The notes: generated by a model not told the origin, from the sequence alone. Counted from the first letter of the stretch, positions 1 through 5,553 are shown. The stretch: DNA of 5,553 nt from Bacillota bacterium (GCA_027620815.1 JAQCDH010000050.1:1-5553), one strand, 5' to 3'. Program-made: numbers and translations.

Positions 1-69
1 TTTTTTAATGTGATGTTGATCTGTTTCACTTAAAGAATTTGTACCTGAAGGTATGAAATACCGTTGCAT
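1..69 (-). CDS. rsmE: RsmE-type 16S rRNA m3U1498 methyltransferase, N-terminal fragment (runs off the left edge)
   Basis: Only the first 23 codons are in the window, starting at an ATG at 69-67. The visible peptide begins MQRYFIPSG and reaches DQHHIKK. RsmE proteins typically begin MQRYF and carry an HHI(x)RVLR-like segment shortly after, in the PUA-like N-terminal domain. The family methylates N3 of U1498 in 16S rRNA with S-adenosylmethionine. The start lies three bases after the secG TAA and no good Shine-Dalgarno sequence precedes it, so translation is probably coupled to secG. The match rests on a short but characteristic N-terminus. The SPOUT catalytic domain is outside the window and cannot be checked. 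Confidence 0.72.
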   Translation of the reverse strand, partial: MQRYFIPSGTNSLSETDQHHIKK

Positions 70-72
70 CAG

Positions 73-297
73 TTATCTTAAGTTATTAGATAATAAGACA
101 GCTACAATGACAATCACAGTTAAAATTACAGTTCCACGTGTTAAAAATAGTTCTAACCCACGTGTTTTTCTTTCTTTAAATAATTCTGATTTTTCACCAC
201 TAAATGCACTTGAAATGTCATCTGATGATTGTTGTAACATGACAGCACCGATTAGTAAAATCACTGCAATTAACGCTATAAAATCTACCCAAATCAT
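73..297 (-). CDS. secG: Preprotein translocase subunit SecG
   Basis: A 74-residue protein, the normal size for SecG, which is the small non-essential partner of SecY and SecE in the membrane channel that exports unfolded proteins. Helix 1 spans about residues 4-21 and ends in MLQQSSD. The cytoplasmic loop holds the family pattern SSAFSGEKSELFKERKTRG (about 29-47), equivalent to the usual LSSAFGG...LFGKRKA.G segment. Helix 2 spans about 52-69. The ATG at 297-295 is preceded by a strong GGAGG (307-303) with five bases between. It has its own consensus promoter (349-321) and is followed almost directly by rsmE. Identification is secure. Confidence 0.95.
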   Translation of the reverse strand: MIWVDFIALIAVILLIGAVMLQQSSDDISSAFSGEKSELFKERKTRGLELFLTRGTVILTVIVIVAVLLSNNLR

Positions 298-320
298 AAT
301 ATCCTCCGTAAATCCAATTC

Positions 321-349
321 ATTATAACAAAGTCAACCTTTTTTGTCAA
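321..349 (-). promoter_or_regulatory. Perfect SigA-type promoter for secG-rsmE
   Basis: On the minus strand TTGACA (349-344) and TATAAT (326-321) are separated by exactly 17 bases, matching the housekeeping consensus at every hexamer position. The -35 box lies inside the last codons of the ABC ATPase gene and its TGA stop (335-333) is in the spacer. Predicted initiation near 314 gives a leader of about 17 bases carrying the GGAGG site. It should drive secG and rsmE strongly, whatever the state of the upstream transporter operon. Confidence 0.88.
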
Positions 350-992
350 CGAGAGAGCCGTTTTCTAAATACAGAACTTTCGGTGCGAGTAAATCAATAT
401 CACGTTGATGATGCGTTGCAATAATTACAGTCAGTTGATGTCTTTCAAACAGTGCTTTTAAGTTAGGGATAAAGACATCTTTTAAATCTTCATCTAAATT
501 TGAAAAAGGTTCATCCATCAGTAAAATTTTAGGACGACTTGCAAGTGCTCTTGCAATGGCGACACGCTGCATTTGTCCACCGGATAATGTATGTGGATAA
601 CGGTCTTTGTAATCTTCTAGTTCAATGTCTTTTAAGAGTGATAGGACATATGGTTTTTGAAGTGGTTTTGGCATGTGATAACACCCAAATACGATATTTT
701 GATATACAGTCATGTGAGGAAAAAGTGCATAATCTTGAAAAATAAGACCCACGTGCCTTTTTTCAGGAACAAGACATTTCCCGTCAATTGAAACCATACA
801 ATTACTATCGATATGAATCTCGCCTTCTTGAGGTGTTTCTAATCCAGCAATGATTTTAAACAATGTCGTTTTTCCTGATCCAGATGGACCTTGAATGGCT
901 AAAATTTCTCCTTTTTTTAAACTTAAAGAGAGGTTATTAATAACTTTGTGTTCACCATATGAAAATGACAATTGCTCTATGTTAAGAAACAT
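333..992 (-). CDS. Iron(III)-type ABC transporter, ATP-binding subunit
   Basis: A 219-residue ABC ATPase that would power the adjacent permease on the cytoplasmic face. Visible motifs are Walker A GPSGSGKT (35-42), Q-loop Q86 in GLIFQDYALFPH, signature LSGGQ (136-140), Walker B ILLMDE (156-161) with catalytic E161, D-loop SNLD (164-167) and switch H194 in IIATHH. The chain stops soon after the nucleotide-binding core. The extra C-terminal (TOBE-like) regulatory domain of classical FbpC proteins of about 350 residues is absent. ATG at 992-990 is preceded by AGGAAGG (1006-1000) seven bases upstream, and overlaps the permease gene by 11 bases, so the two are translationally coupled. It ends in TGA, which supports UGA being a stop here. 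Iron as substrate is inferred from the neighbouring subunits. Confidence 0.92.
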   Translation of the reverse strand: MFLNIEQLSFSYGEHKVINNLSLSLKKGEILAIQGPSGSGKTTLFKIIAGLETPQEGEIHIDSNCMVSIDGKCLVPEKRHVGLIFQDYALFPHMTVYQNIVFGCYHMPKPLQKPYVLSLLKDIELEDYKDRYPHTLSGGQMQRVAIARALASRPKILLMDEPFSNLDEDLKDVFIPNLKALFERHQLTVIIATHHQRDIDLLAPKVLYLENGSLVDKKG

Positions 993-2595
993 CTTTTTTC
1001 CTTCCTAAGGACTTAAATACAACAATAAATATGACAGAAATAATAATTAATGTTAAGCTTGCAAACGATGCTTTTGAAATATCTTCATTACTAATATACG
1101 TATAAATGAGTGTTGATAATGTTTGAACATTAAACGGTCTTAGTAACAATGTCATCGGTAGCTCTTTAATGATATCAATAAAACTTAATATAAATCCAGC
1201 AATTAGACCTTTTTTTATCATTGGAACATCAATTTTAAGTAATGTCATCCATTTTCCTTTTCTTAACGTGTAGGAAGATAGGGTATGATGCATTCCAATG
1301 GACTCATAACTATTAGAAATTTGTTTAAATCCAATGGCGAAAAAGCGAAAAACAAGTGCACTAATAAGTACCCAAATACTTAGTGAAAATACAAGTCTTT
1401 GGTTATCAAATAGGGCATAAATAGGGTTTAAAAAACGATCGAAATTGATAAAAAACATATAATACATTAGTGCAATCATCACGCCAGGAAAGGCATATCC
1501 AAAAATAGGGAGATTGAGTATTTTTTTAATCCATTTTGACGTTGTAAAACGTTTCGTATTTGAAATTAATAGACTCATTACGATAATGATAAAACTTGCT
1601 AACAAAGCAACCATTAAAGTAGAGCCTAATGCACGAAGCCAAGGAAGGATACTTTCAATTTGAAAGGACTGTATTGTATTTAGTAATAGCTCTACTAAAG
1701 GTAGCCCTAAACTAAACAATACAAGGATCCAAAGTGGCATTGTATTAAGGAGTGTCTGTTTTTTATTTAAAGACGTTAAATGCGGTTTTTCATAGCTTTT
1801 AATACTATCTTTTTTTGTATCTTTAACAATTAGTTGATAAACGATATAAAAACTAAGTAAAACAACAATATAACCCATTGCTAAATACAGGGCAGATGTT
1901 AAATCATTTAATTGAAACCACGCATCAAACATACCAACACTTAGTGTTTTAATATTTAAATATTTTGTAACACCGTAATCATTAACCGTTTCAAAAATGA
2001 TAAACATGAGTGATATCATAAGGGTTGGTAATAATAATGGAAGATGCACGGAAAGGATTCTTTTCCAAAGGGGAATTCTTAGCATTCTAGCAACATCTTC
2101 ATGATGTTGATTACGTTTTATTAAGTATGCTTTTAAAGGAATATAGGCATAAGGAAATAAAGATAATGTTAAAACAAAGATGGCAGTCGTCATTGAAAAT
2201 AAATTGAATTGAGAAGTGATGCCAAAGATAGATAATAAACGATATATACGTCCACTAAATGAAAATGTATCGACATAAATGTAACTGAGTACATATGCAG
2301 GCATCGCAAGTGGTAAATATAGAAGCAGTGATAGTATATTTCTACCTTTAAATGATTTTGTTGCAATCACGTAGGCTGCATAAAAACCAATCAATAAACT
2401 AAAAACACCCACCATGAAAACGAGAATGAGTGTATTTGTAAAATATGTTGTTAATACATTAGAAACAATAAACGACCATTTTGGTGCTTCATTAAATAAT
2501 TGTGTGATAGAAAATAAAACCGGTATCGAAAGTAACACAACTAATAACACACCAATAAAAAGAAATGGGGTCAGTTTCCATCTTATTTTTTTTAT
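982..2595 (-). CDS. Iron(III)-type ABC transporter, fused two-domain permease (FbpB/SfuB family)
   Basis: A membrane protein of about 537 residues with twelve predicted helices, made of two MetI-like six-helix halves, so one chain supplies both halves of the channel. Coupling loops lie near residues 166-185 (from HEDVARMLRIP) and in the second half (YESIGMHHTL to IDVP). The segments FETVNDYGV (about 201) and KELPMTLLLRPF (477-488) are hallmarks of ferric-iron FbpB/SfuB/FutB permeases. The start is uncertain. GTG at 2550 has no ribosome binding site and cuts off half of helix 1. The same frame stays open upstream to a stop at 2622-2620 and encodes KKIRWKLTPFLFIG, a positively charged lead plus the missing helix. 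No in-frame ATG exists. I chose ATA at 2595-2593, which overlaps the lipoprotein TAA as ATAA and lies ten bases after AGGAG (2610-2606). CTG at 2601 is the alternative. The gene ends in TAA, 11 bases inside the ATPase gene. Confidence 0.85.
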   Translation of the reverse strand: MKKIRWKLTPFLFIGVLLVVLLSIPVLFSITQLFNEAPKWSFIVSNVLTTYFTNTLILVFMVGVFSLLIGFYAAYVIATKSFKGRNILSLLLYLPLAMPAYVLSYIYVDTFSFSGRIYRLLSIFGITSQFNLFSMTTAIFVLTLSLFPYAYIPLKAYLIKRNQHHEDVARMLRIPLWKRILSVHLPLLLPTLMISLMFIIFETVNDYGVTKYLNIKTLSVGMFDAWFQLNDLTSALYLAMGYIVVLLSFYIVYQLIVKDTKKDSIKSYEKPHLTSLNKKQTLLNTMPLWILVLFSLGLPLVELLLNTIQSFQIESILPWLRALGSTLMVALLASFIIIVMSLLISNTKRFTTSKWIKKILNLPIFGYAFPGVMIALMYYMFFINFDRFLNPIYALFDNQRLVFSLSIWVLISALVFRFFAIGFKQISNSYESIGMHHTLSSYTLRKGKWMTLLKIDVPMIKKGLIAGFILSFIDIIKELPMTLLLRPFNVQTLSTLIYTYISNEDISKASFASLTLIIISVIFIVVFKSLGRKKDVS

Positions 2596-3623
2596 TTCCA
2601 GCCAGCTCCTACCATAAGTTCAAACGCACGTTCATGAAATTCACCAAGTTGAGATAAGTTTAATGTTTGACGTTTAAATGTTCCCCACTCAACTAATAAA
2701 GGATGCCATGTTGTATTTGGATTGACAGGATACTCATAGTTCACATTCGTAAAATGAGATTGAGAAGTATCACTTGTTAAAAATCTTAGAAGTGCTTGTG
2801 CACCGTCTAAATTTTTAGCATGGGTTACAATACCTGCAGCACTTAAATTAATATGAGCACCACTTTCATCATCACCTTGATTCGGGAAAAACACACCTAA
2901 AGATTGTCCAACTTCTCTTTCATTAGCATCTTCTGAATTTAATAATAATCCCATATAGTATGTATTCATGATGGCAAGATTCGCACCGACATTAGATGCA
3001 ACAAGTTTTGCTTGATCACGGTCATTACCTGCAGGATCACGATATAAATTGGAAACAAAACCATTTAAAAACGCTTCTGTTTGCATTTCCCCTTCAGCCA
3101 TGAGTAGTGATGCAATCCAAGATATATTATAGAGATTTGAACTTGTTCTTACCGCAATTTGATCATTCCACTGAGGCATTGATAAAGCGTCATAGGTTGA
3201 AAGTGATGTTTCATTAATACGATCTTTTGCATACACAATGACACGTGCACGCATGGTTAAACCATACCAATAAAAATTCGTATCATATAACCCTTCATCC
3301 ACTTGATTTTTCATGACATCATCTTCAAAAGGTTGAAGTAATGCTAAGTTTTTAGCACGATATAAACGTCCAGCATCTCCAATTTTCAACACATCAGCAG
3401 GTGTATCTTCATCTTCATTAACGAGTCTTGAAATGAGCTCATCCGCACTTGCACGAACGACATCTACACGTATGCCTGTTTCTTCAGTAAACGCATCATA
3501 TAATACTTGATCGGTTTCATAATGACGGTCTGTATAAATCACAACAACTTCTTCTTGAGTTTGACATGATGCAAGCATAAAAGTTGAAAGTAATAATATA
3601 AGTAAAACAACTAATTTTTTCAA
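2592..3623 (-). CDS. Iron(III)-type ABC transporter, substrate-binding lipoprotein (FutA/FbpA family)
   Basis: A 343-residue extracytoplasmic binding protein, first gene of the importer operon. Residues 1-19 form a lipoprotein signal (KK, hydrophobic core, lipobox LASC) with C20 as the lipidated residue, which tethers it to the outer face of the membrane. The mature start holds IYTDRHYETD, and further on are SSNLYN and NTYYMG. These match the FutA-type ferric-iron site: H34, Y35, Y165, Y222 and Y223 correspond to the His plus four Tyr ligands known from cyanobacterial FutA. The pattern favours Fe(III) over thiamine, spermidine or sulfate. The start is TTG at 3623-3621, six bases after AGGAG, and gives a normal signal peptide; no upstream ATG is better. 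The stop overlaps the proposed permease start. Substrate assignment is by motif only. Confidence 0.92.
   Translation of the reverse strand: MKKLVVLLILLLSTFMLASCQTQEEVVVIYTDRHYETDQVLYDAFTEETGIRVDVVRASADELISRLVNEDEDTPADVLKIGDAGRLYRAKNLALLQPFEDDVMKNQVDEGLYDTNFYWYGLTMRARVIVYAKDRINETSLSTYDALSMPQWNDQIAVRTSSNLYNISWIASLLMAEGEMQTEAFLNGFVSNLYRDPAGNDRDQAKLVASNVGANLAIMNTYYMGLLLNSEDANEREVGQSLGVFFPNQGDDESGAHINLSAAGIVTHAKNLDGAQALLRFLTSDTSQSHFTNVNYEYPVNPNTTWHPLLVEWGTFKRQTLNLSQLGEFHERAFELMVGAGWK
2606..2610 (-). promoter_or_regulatory. Ribosome binding site that decides the permease start
   Basis: AGGAG on the minus strand lies within the last codons of the lipoprotein gene (Gly-Arg-like frame shift relative to it). 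It is ten bases from ATA at 2595 and four from CTG at 2601, but 55 bases from the GTG at 2550. It is the only good Shine-Dalgarno sequence in the junction and therefore favours an upstream, non-AUG permease start. Confidence 0.6.
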
Positions 3624-3629
3624 TCGGAA

Positions 3630-3634
3630 CTCCT
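3630..3634 (-). promoter_or_regulatory. Ribosome binding site for the TTG-started lipoprotein gene
   Basis: AGGAG, extended to AAAAGGAG, lies six bases before TTG 3623-3621. This spacing and strength fix the unusual UUG start, which leads straight into the KKLVVLL signal sequence. Confidence 0.8.
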
Positions 3635-3650
3635 TTTATTTCATACTTTC

Positions 3651-3680
3651 ATTTTACTTGATAGTGATACGATGTTTCAA
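3651..3680 (-). promoter_or_regulatory. Promoter of the iron-transporter operon
   Basis: On the minus strand TTGAAA (3680-3675) is followed after 18 bases by TAAAAT (3656-3651). Each box has one mismatch to the SigA consensus. Initiation would be near 3644, which gives a leader of about 20 bases holding the AGGAG site. It lies between the terminator of the upstream gene and the TTG start, in the only gap available for a promoter. Confidence 0.62.
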
Positions 3681-3689
3681 ATGATATCA
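3665..3689. promoter_or_regulatory. Imperfect 25-bp dyad over the -35 box, candidate metal-regulator operator
   Basis: Plus strand arms TGATA (3665-3669) and TATCA (3685-3689) are perfectly inverted, with further paired A/T positions inside. The dyad covers the TTGAAA -35 box of the iron-transporter promoter, where a bound repressor would block RNA polymerase. A Fur-, PerR- or DtxR/MntR-like protein is a reasonable guess given the genes downstream, but the sequence is not a clear match to a classical Fur box. In an AT-rich gap a dyad of this kind can also occur by chance. Confidence 0.35.
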
Positions 3690-3690
3690 T

Positions 3691-3720
3691 AAAAGAAAAA
3701 AAGCAAGCCGTGCTTGCTTT
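3691..3720 (-). terminator. Rho-independent terminator of the RmlD-like gene
   Basis: Arms 3701-3708 (AAGCAAGC) and 3712-3719 (GCTTGCTT) form a perfect 8-bp stem with a three-base loop. On the minus strand it is followed by a T-rich tract (3700-3691, with a single C). The stem starts right at the TAA stop of the upstream gene, so transcription from that gene should end before the transporter promoter. Confidence 0.85.
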
Positions 3721-4475
3721 TATTCAAAATGGGTCATTCCCATTTCAGAAAACATTGTTACTTTGACTTTGTTATTTTCCATATTATCATTTTTACTAAA
3801 TTTTTTTGCATCATCTAAAACGATCCAATCTTGTTGATATTCATGTTTTAAATAATGAATGACATCATAAAAACTATATCCATCATTTTGATTCAGATGA
3901 TACATTCCTGGTAAATAACTTTCGACTAAATCAATTAAGGCATGACATGTATCATCTAAAAACATCAGTGATAAATACAACCCTTTTGATGCTGACATAA
4001 CACCGCGTTGTTTCATTTGTTCTTGAACAAACGACAACATATTATAACCACCTGGTGCTTTACCAATTTGCCATGCAAGTCTTACGACATAACTATCTGG
4101 ATAAATTTCAAAGCATAAATCTTCTTGTTTAATTTTGCCTAATGCAAATTCATCGGTGCCATCAGGACGATCATAAACTTGATAAGGTGCTTCTACTGTT
4201 TTTCCACTGAATACTTTATAACTTGATGTAAATACAAATTTTTTCTGATGCTTTTTTGACCAAGTCAAAAGATGCGTTGTCATCAATTCATCAGATTTAG
4301 CAAGATGCATGATACTATCAGGATTGATTTGATCTAAACATGCATGCATGCTTTTTTCATCTGAAATATCGACATCGCTTCTTAAAAATGCAATTCCATC
4401 ATGATTGCGTTCTTTAATGATTTCAATTAATCTTTTTCCAATGGTACCTGAAGCACCGGTTACAAGTATTTTCAT
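3720..4475 (-). CDS. RmlD-like NAD(P)-dependent short-chain dehydrogenase/reductase with altered active site
   Basis: A 251-residue extended-SDR protein. It starts MKILVTGASGTIGKRL, the GxxGxxG Rossmann motif for NAD(P). DVDIS and INPDSIMHLA follow, as in dTDP-4-dehydrorhamnose reductase (RmlD) and the related MAT2B group. FTSSYKVFSG, in the middle, is the usual Ser/Thr active-site strand (SSDYVFDG in RmlD). The position of the YxxxK pair reads FALGK, so Lys is kept (K114) but catalytic Tyr is Phe (F110). Reductase activity is therefore doubtful, and a binding or regulatory role is possible. No other rhamnose or nucleotide-sugar genes are nearby. I chose ATG 4475-4473, close behind AGAGGG (4484-4479), because it gives the family N-terminus. 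An in-frame GTG at 4496 and ATG at 4493 would add six or seven residues but have no ribosome binding site. The exact substrate is unknown. Confidence 0.8.
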   Translation of the reverse strand: MKILVTGASGTIGKRLIEIIKERNHDGIAFLRSDVDISDEKSMHACLDQINPDSIMHLAKSDELMTTHLLTWSKKHQKKFVFTSSYKVFSGKTVEAPYQVYDRPDGTDEFALGKIKQEDLCFEIYPDSYVVRLAWQIGKAPGGYNMLSFVQEQMKQRGVMSASKGLYLSLMFLDDTCHALIDLVESYLPGMYHLNQNDGYSFYDVIHYLKHEYQQDWIVLDDAKKFSKNDNMENNKVKVTMFSEMGMTHFE

Positions 4476-4486
4476 AATCCCTCTTT

Positions 4487-4515
4487 TAGACATCACATCT
4501 TATTTCTTATATAAT
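4487..4515 (+). promoter_or_regulatory. Promoter of the thioesterase gene
   Basis: TAGACA (4487-4492) and TATAAT (4510-4515) are 17 bases apart on the plus strand, one mismatch from the full SigA consensus. Initiation would be near 4522. The -10 box overlaps the upstream in-frame ATG at 4514, so that codon would not be in the transcript. This supports ATG 4565 as the thioesterase start. Confidence 0.7.
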
Positions 4516-4526
4516 GAGTATATCAA
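4497..4526 (-). promoter_or_regulatory. Possible promoter of the RmlD-like gene
   Basis: On the minus strand TTGATA (4526-4521) and a weak TAAGAT (4502-4497) are 18 bases apart. Initiation near 4490 would give a leader of about 15 bases before ATG 4475. The -10 box matches only four of six positions and other AT-rich choices exist. The site overlaps the opposing thioesterase promoter. Confidence 0.35.
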
Positions 4527-4564
4527 ATATAAAGACACGGTGTATAGAAAGTGAGTATGAACCC

Positions 4565-4999
4565 ATGAATTCACAAAAACCTACATTTTCATTTAAAAAA
4601 GAAGATTTTAAACATCATAGCTATGATAAAGTGCGTTACGGAGACACAGATAGACAAGGTCATATTAATAATGCCATGTTTGTCAGATATTTTGAAACTT
4701 CACGAACTGAAATCTTATACGATCCAATTCGTCCCCTTCATGAAGACAATACATCTTTTGTAATTGCAAACATGAATGTAGAATTTTTAAATGAAATACA
4801 CTGGCCAGGTAACGTTGATTTATATACCAATGTCTTAAGGTTAGGAAATAGTTCGATTACTTTTGAACAAGTCATTTATCAAGGAGAAACCCTTTGCAGT
4901 TATTCAACGTGTGTGATTGTTCATGTGTCTAATGAAACAAAAAAATCATTACCACTTCCAAATAAAGCACTTCAATATTTAGAAACAATAAAAAAATAA
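4565..4999 (+). CDS. Hotdog-fold acyl-CoA thioesterase (4HBT family)
   Basis: A 144-residue protein of the usual size for single-domain 4-hydroxybenzoyl-CoA-thioesterase-like enzymes, which hydrolyse acyl-CoA (or acyl-ACP) thioesters in the cytosol, normally as dimers or tetramers. The signature is VRYGDTDRQGHINNAMFVRYFETSR (residues 23-47). D29 sits where the catalytic Asp of 4HBT lies, and GHINN with the FETSR helix is typical. A mid-protein strand VEFLNEIHWPG and later HVSNETKKSLPLP also fit. An ATG at 4514 in the same frame would add 17 residues, but it lies within the promoter -10 box and has no ribosome binding site. ATG 4565 follows a weak GAAAGTGAG (4547-4555). The gene is divergent from the RmlD-like gene and ends in a shared terminator. 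The substrate is not predictable; a housekeeping role in removing stray acyl-CoAs is possible. Confidence 0.88.
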   Translation: MNSQKPTFSFKKEDFKHHSYDKVRYGDTDRQGHINNAMFVRYFETSRTEILYDPIRPLHEDNTSFVIANMNVEFLNEIHWPGNVDLYTNVLRLGNSSITFEQVIYQGETLCSYSTCVIVHVSNETKKSLPLPNKALQYLETIKK

Positions 5000-5022
5000 G
5001 TCCAATTAAGGACTTATTTTTT
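4991..5022. terminator. Bidirectional terminator between convergent genes
   Basis: AAGTCC (4998-5003) pairs with GGACTT (5010-5015) around a six-base loop. Flanking A and T runs extend the stem to 13 bp and supply a T tract on both strands. It contains the stop codon of the thioesterase gene and abuts that of the flavin-reductase-like gene, so it can end both transcripts. Confidence 0.88.
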
Positions 5023-5553
5023 TATTCATCTAATGTATCCAAATCTGGATGTAAGAGTTTTTCCATCTCATAATGCGTTGCATAATAATTACCCATAAGT
5101 CTTGTGAGTGGATGATAATTTTCTACATCAATTTGACCATTTTTAACATACTTCTCATCAATAGATAAATGAATCACCTCTAAAATAAACATGTCATTTT
5201 CAGGTAACGTGATATGTTGATGAAGTTTACATTCCATTTGAAAAATCGTATGTTTAATACTTGGTGTTGAAATTTTAACAGAATCTGTAAGTTCGATACC
5301 AAAGGCGCTTGCTTCACTTTCATTTCTTTTAAGTTTTTTAGCTGATAAATTCACTGATTGAATCAACGCTTGACTTGCCATGTGAATGACACATTCTTTT
5401 TCTCTTAAAATGTTAATAGATGTATCTTTTTTTTGACCTTTAATAGACCCAATCGAGACAACCACCATCGGTGGTCTAGTATTGGCACCACTAAAGAAGC
5501 TATATGGAGCAACATTGACGCTTAGATCCTCATTTAAAGTAGAGATCCAAGCA
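5022..5553 (-). CDS. Flavin-reductase-like FMN-binding protein (DIM6/NTAB-type), 5' end outside the window
   Basis: The frame is open from the right edge of the window (last whole codon at 5552-5550) to TAA at 5024-5022, giving 176 residues and no start in view. The first visible residues, AWISTLNEDLSVNVAPYSFF then SGANTRPPMVVVSIG, are the standard core of the flavin-reductase-like split-barrel family (PYSFF.....PP.V.VSIG). KDTSINILREKECVIHMAS (about 43-61) matches the conserved KDT..NI...EFVVN segment that contacts FMN. The C-terminal NYHPLTRLMGNYYA is also family-typical. Such proteins bind FMN and may reduce free flavin with NAD(P)H or act as uncharacterised flavoproteins; the exact reaction is not known. 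An internal ATG at 5468 begins a 148-residue frame but would remove the first part of the fold, so it is not the start. The gene converges on the thioesterase gene. Confidence 0.87.
   Translation of the reverse strand, partial: AWISTLNEDLSVNVAPYSFFSGANTRPPMVVVSIGSIKGQKKDTSINILREKECVIHMASQALIQSVNLSAKKLKRNESEASAFGIELTDSVKISTPSIKHTIFQMECKLHQHITLPENDMFILEVIHLSIDEKYVKNGQIDVENYHPLTRLMGNYYATHYEMEKLLHPDLDTLDE

Noticed and set aside
331..336. Second TTGACT-like -35 box nearer the secG -10 box
   Set aside because: It lies only a few bases from TATAAT, far too close to pair with it; the TTGACA at 349-344 has the right 17-base spacing.
53..424. Plus-strand 123-residue open frame
   Set aside because: It lies antisense to secG, its promoter and the end of the ATPase gene, shows no recognisable family pattern and has no ribosome binding site; a shadow frame.
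539..745. Plus-strand 68-residue open frame
   Set aside because: Entirely antisense to the conserved core of the ABC ATPase gene, including the signature motif region.
2586..2593. Run of eight A (minus strand) at the lipoprotein/permease junction as a phase-variation or slippage switch that fuses the two proteins
   Set aside because: The lipoprotein stop TAA is at the beginning of the run, so length changes in the remainder cannot remove it, and no upstream ATG in the third frame would gain the permease frame. Ordinary for this base composition.
2414..2617. Plus-strand 67-residue open frame across the permease/lipoprotein junction
   Set aside because: Antisense to the permease N-terminus and lipoprotein C-terminus, with no supporting features.
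5466..5468. ATG at 5468 as the start of a complete 148-residue flavin-reductase-like protein
   Set aside because: The same frame continues to the window edge with a family-typical N-terminal core (PYSFF, RPP), so the ATG is internal.

Overview
The window reads as part of a chromosome from a low-GC Gram-positive lineage. It is strongly AT-rich, has AGGAG-type ribosome binding sites and consensus SigA-type promoters, and genes are tightly packed. UGA appears to be a stop: the ABC ATPase gene ends in TGA, and reading through it would run into secG. Every tryptophan I checked is TGG. That fits Acholeplasma-like Mollicutes or another low-GC Firmicute, and argues against code-4 mycoplasmas. The genus is an inference.

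Left part (1-3623, all minus strand). The main unit is a three-gene iron(III)-type ABC importer, transcribed as binding lipoprotein (3623-2592), fused two-domain permease (about 2595-982), then ATPase (992-333). Genes overlap or abut. Next comes secG (297-73) and, three bases after its stop, the first 23 codons of rsmE, which leaves the window at base 1. secG has its own perfect TTGACA-17-TATAAT promoter inside the last codons and stop of the ATPase gene, so secG-rsmE can be expressed independently of iron import. The importer has a promoter at 3680-3651 with a 25-bp dyad over its -35 box, which is a candidate metal-responsive operator.

Right part (3691-5553). A hairpin terminator ends a minus-strand RmlD-like short-chain dehydrogenase/reductase gene (4475-3720). 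That gene is divergent from a plus-strand hotdog-fold acyl-CoA thioesterase gene (4565-4999). Their promoters overlap around 4487-4526. The thioesterase gene converges on a flavin-reductase-like gene, cut by the right window edge, and they share a bidirectional terminator at 4991-5022.

The most notable points are the permease start and the SDR active site. No AUG or well-placed GUG explains the full first membrane helix of the permease. An AUA codon overlapping the lipoprotein stop (ATAA), or a sequence error, is the likeliest explanation. In the RmlD-like protein the catalytic Tyr is replaced by Phe. I found no mobile element, CRISPR array, tRNA or rRNA, and no clearly new multi-gene system. 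No stretch over 300 bases lacks a gene.
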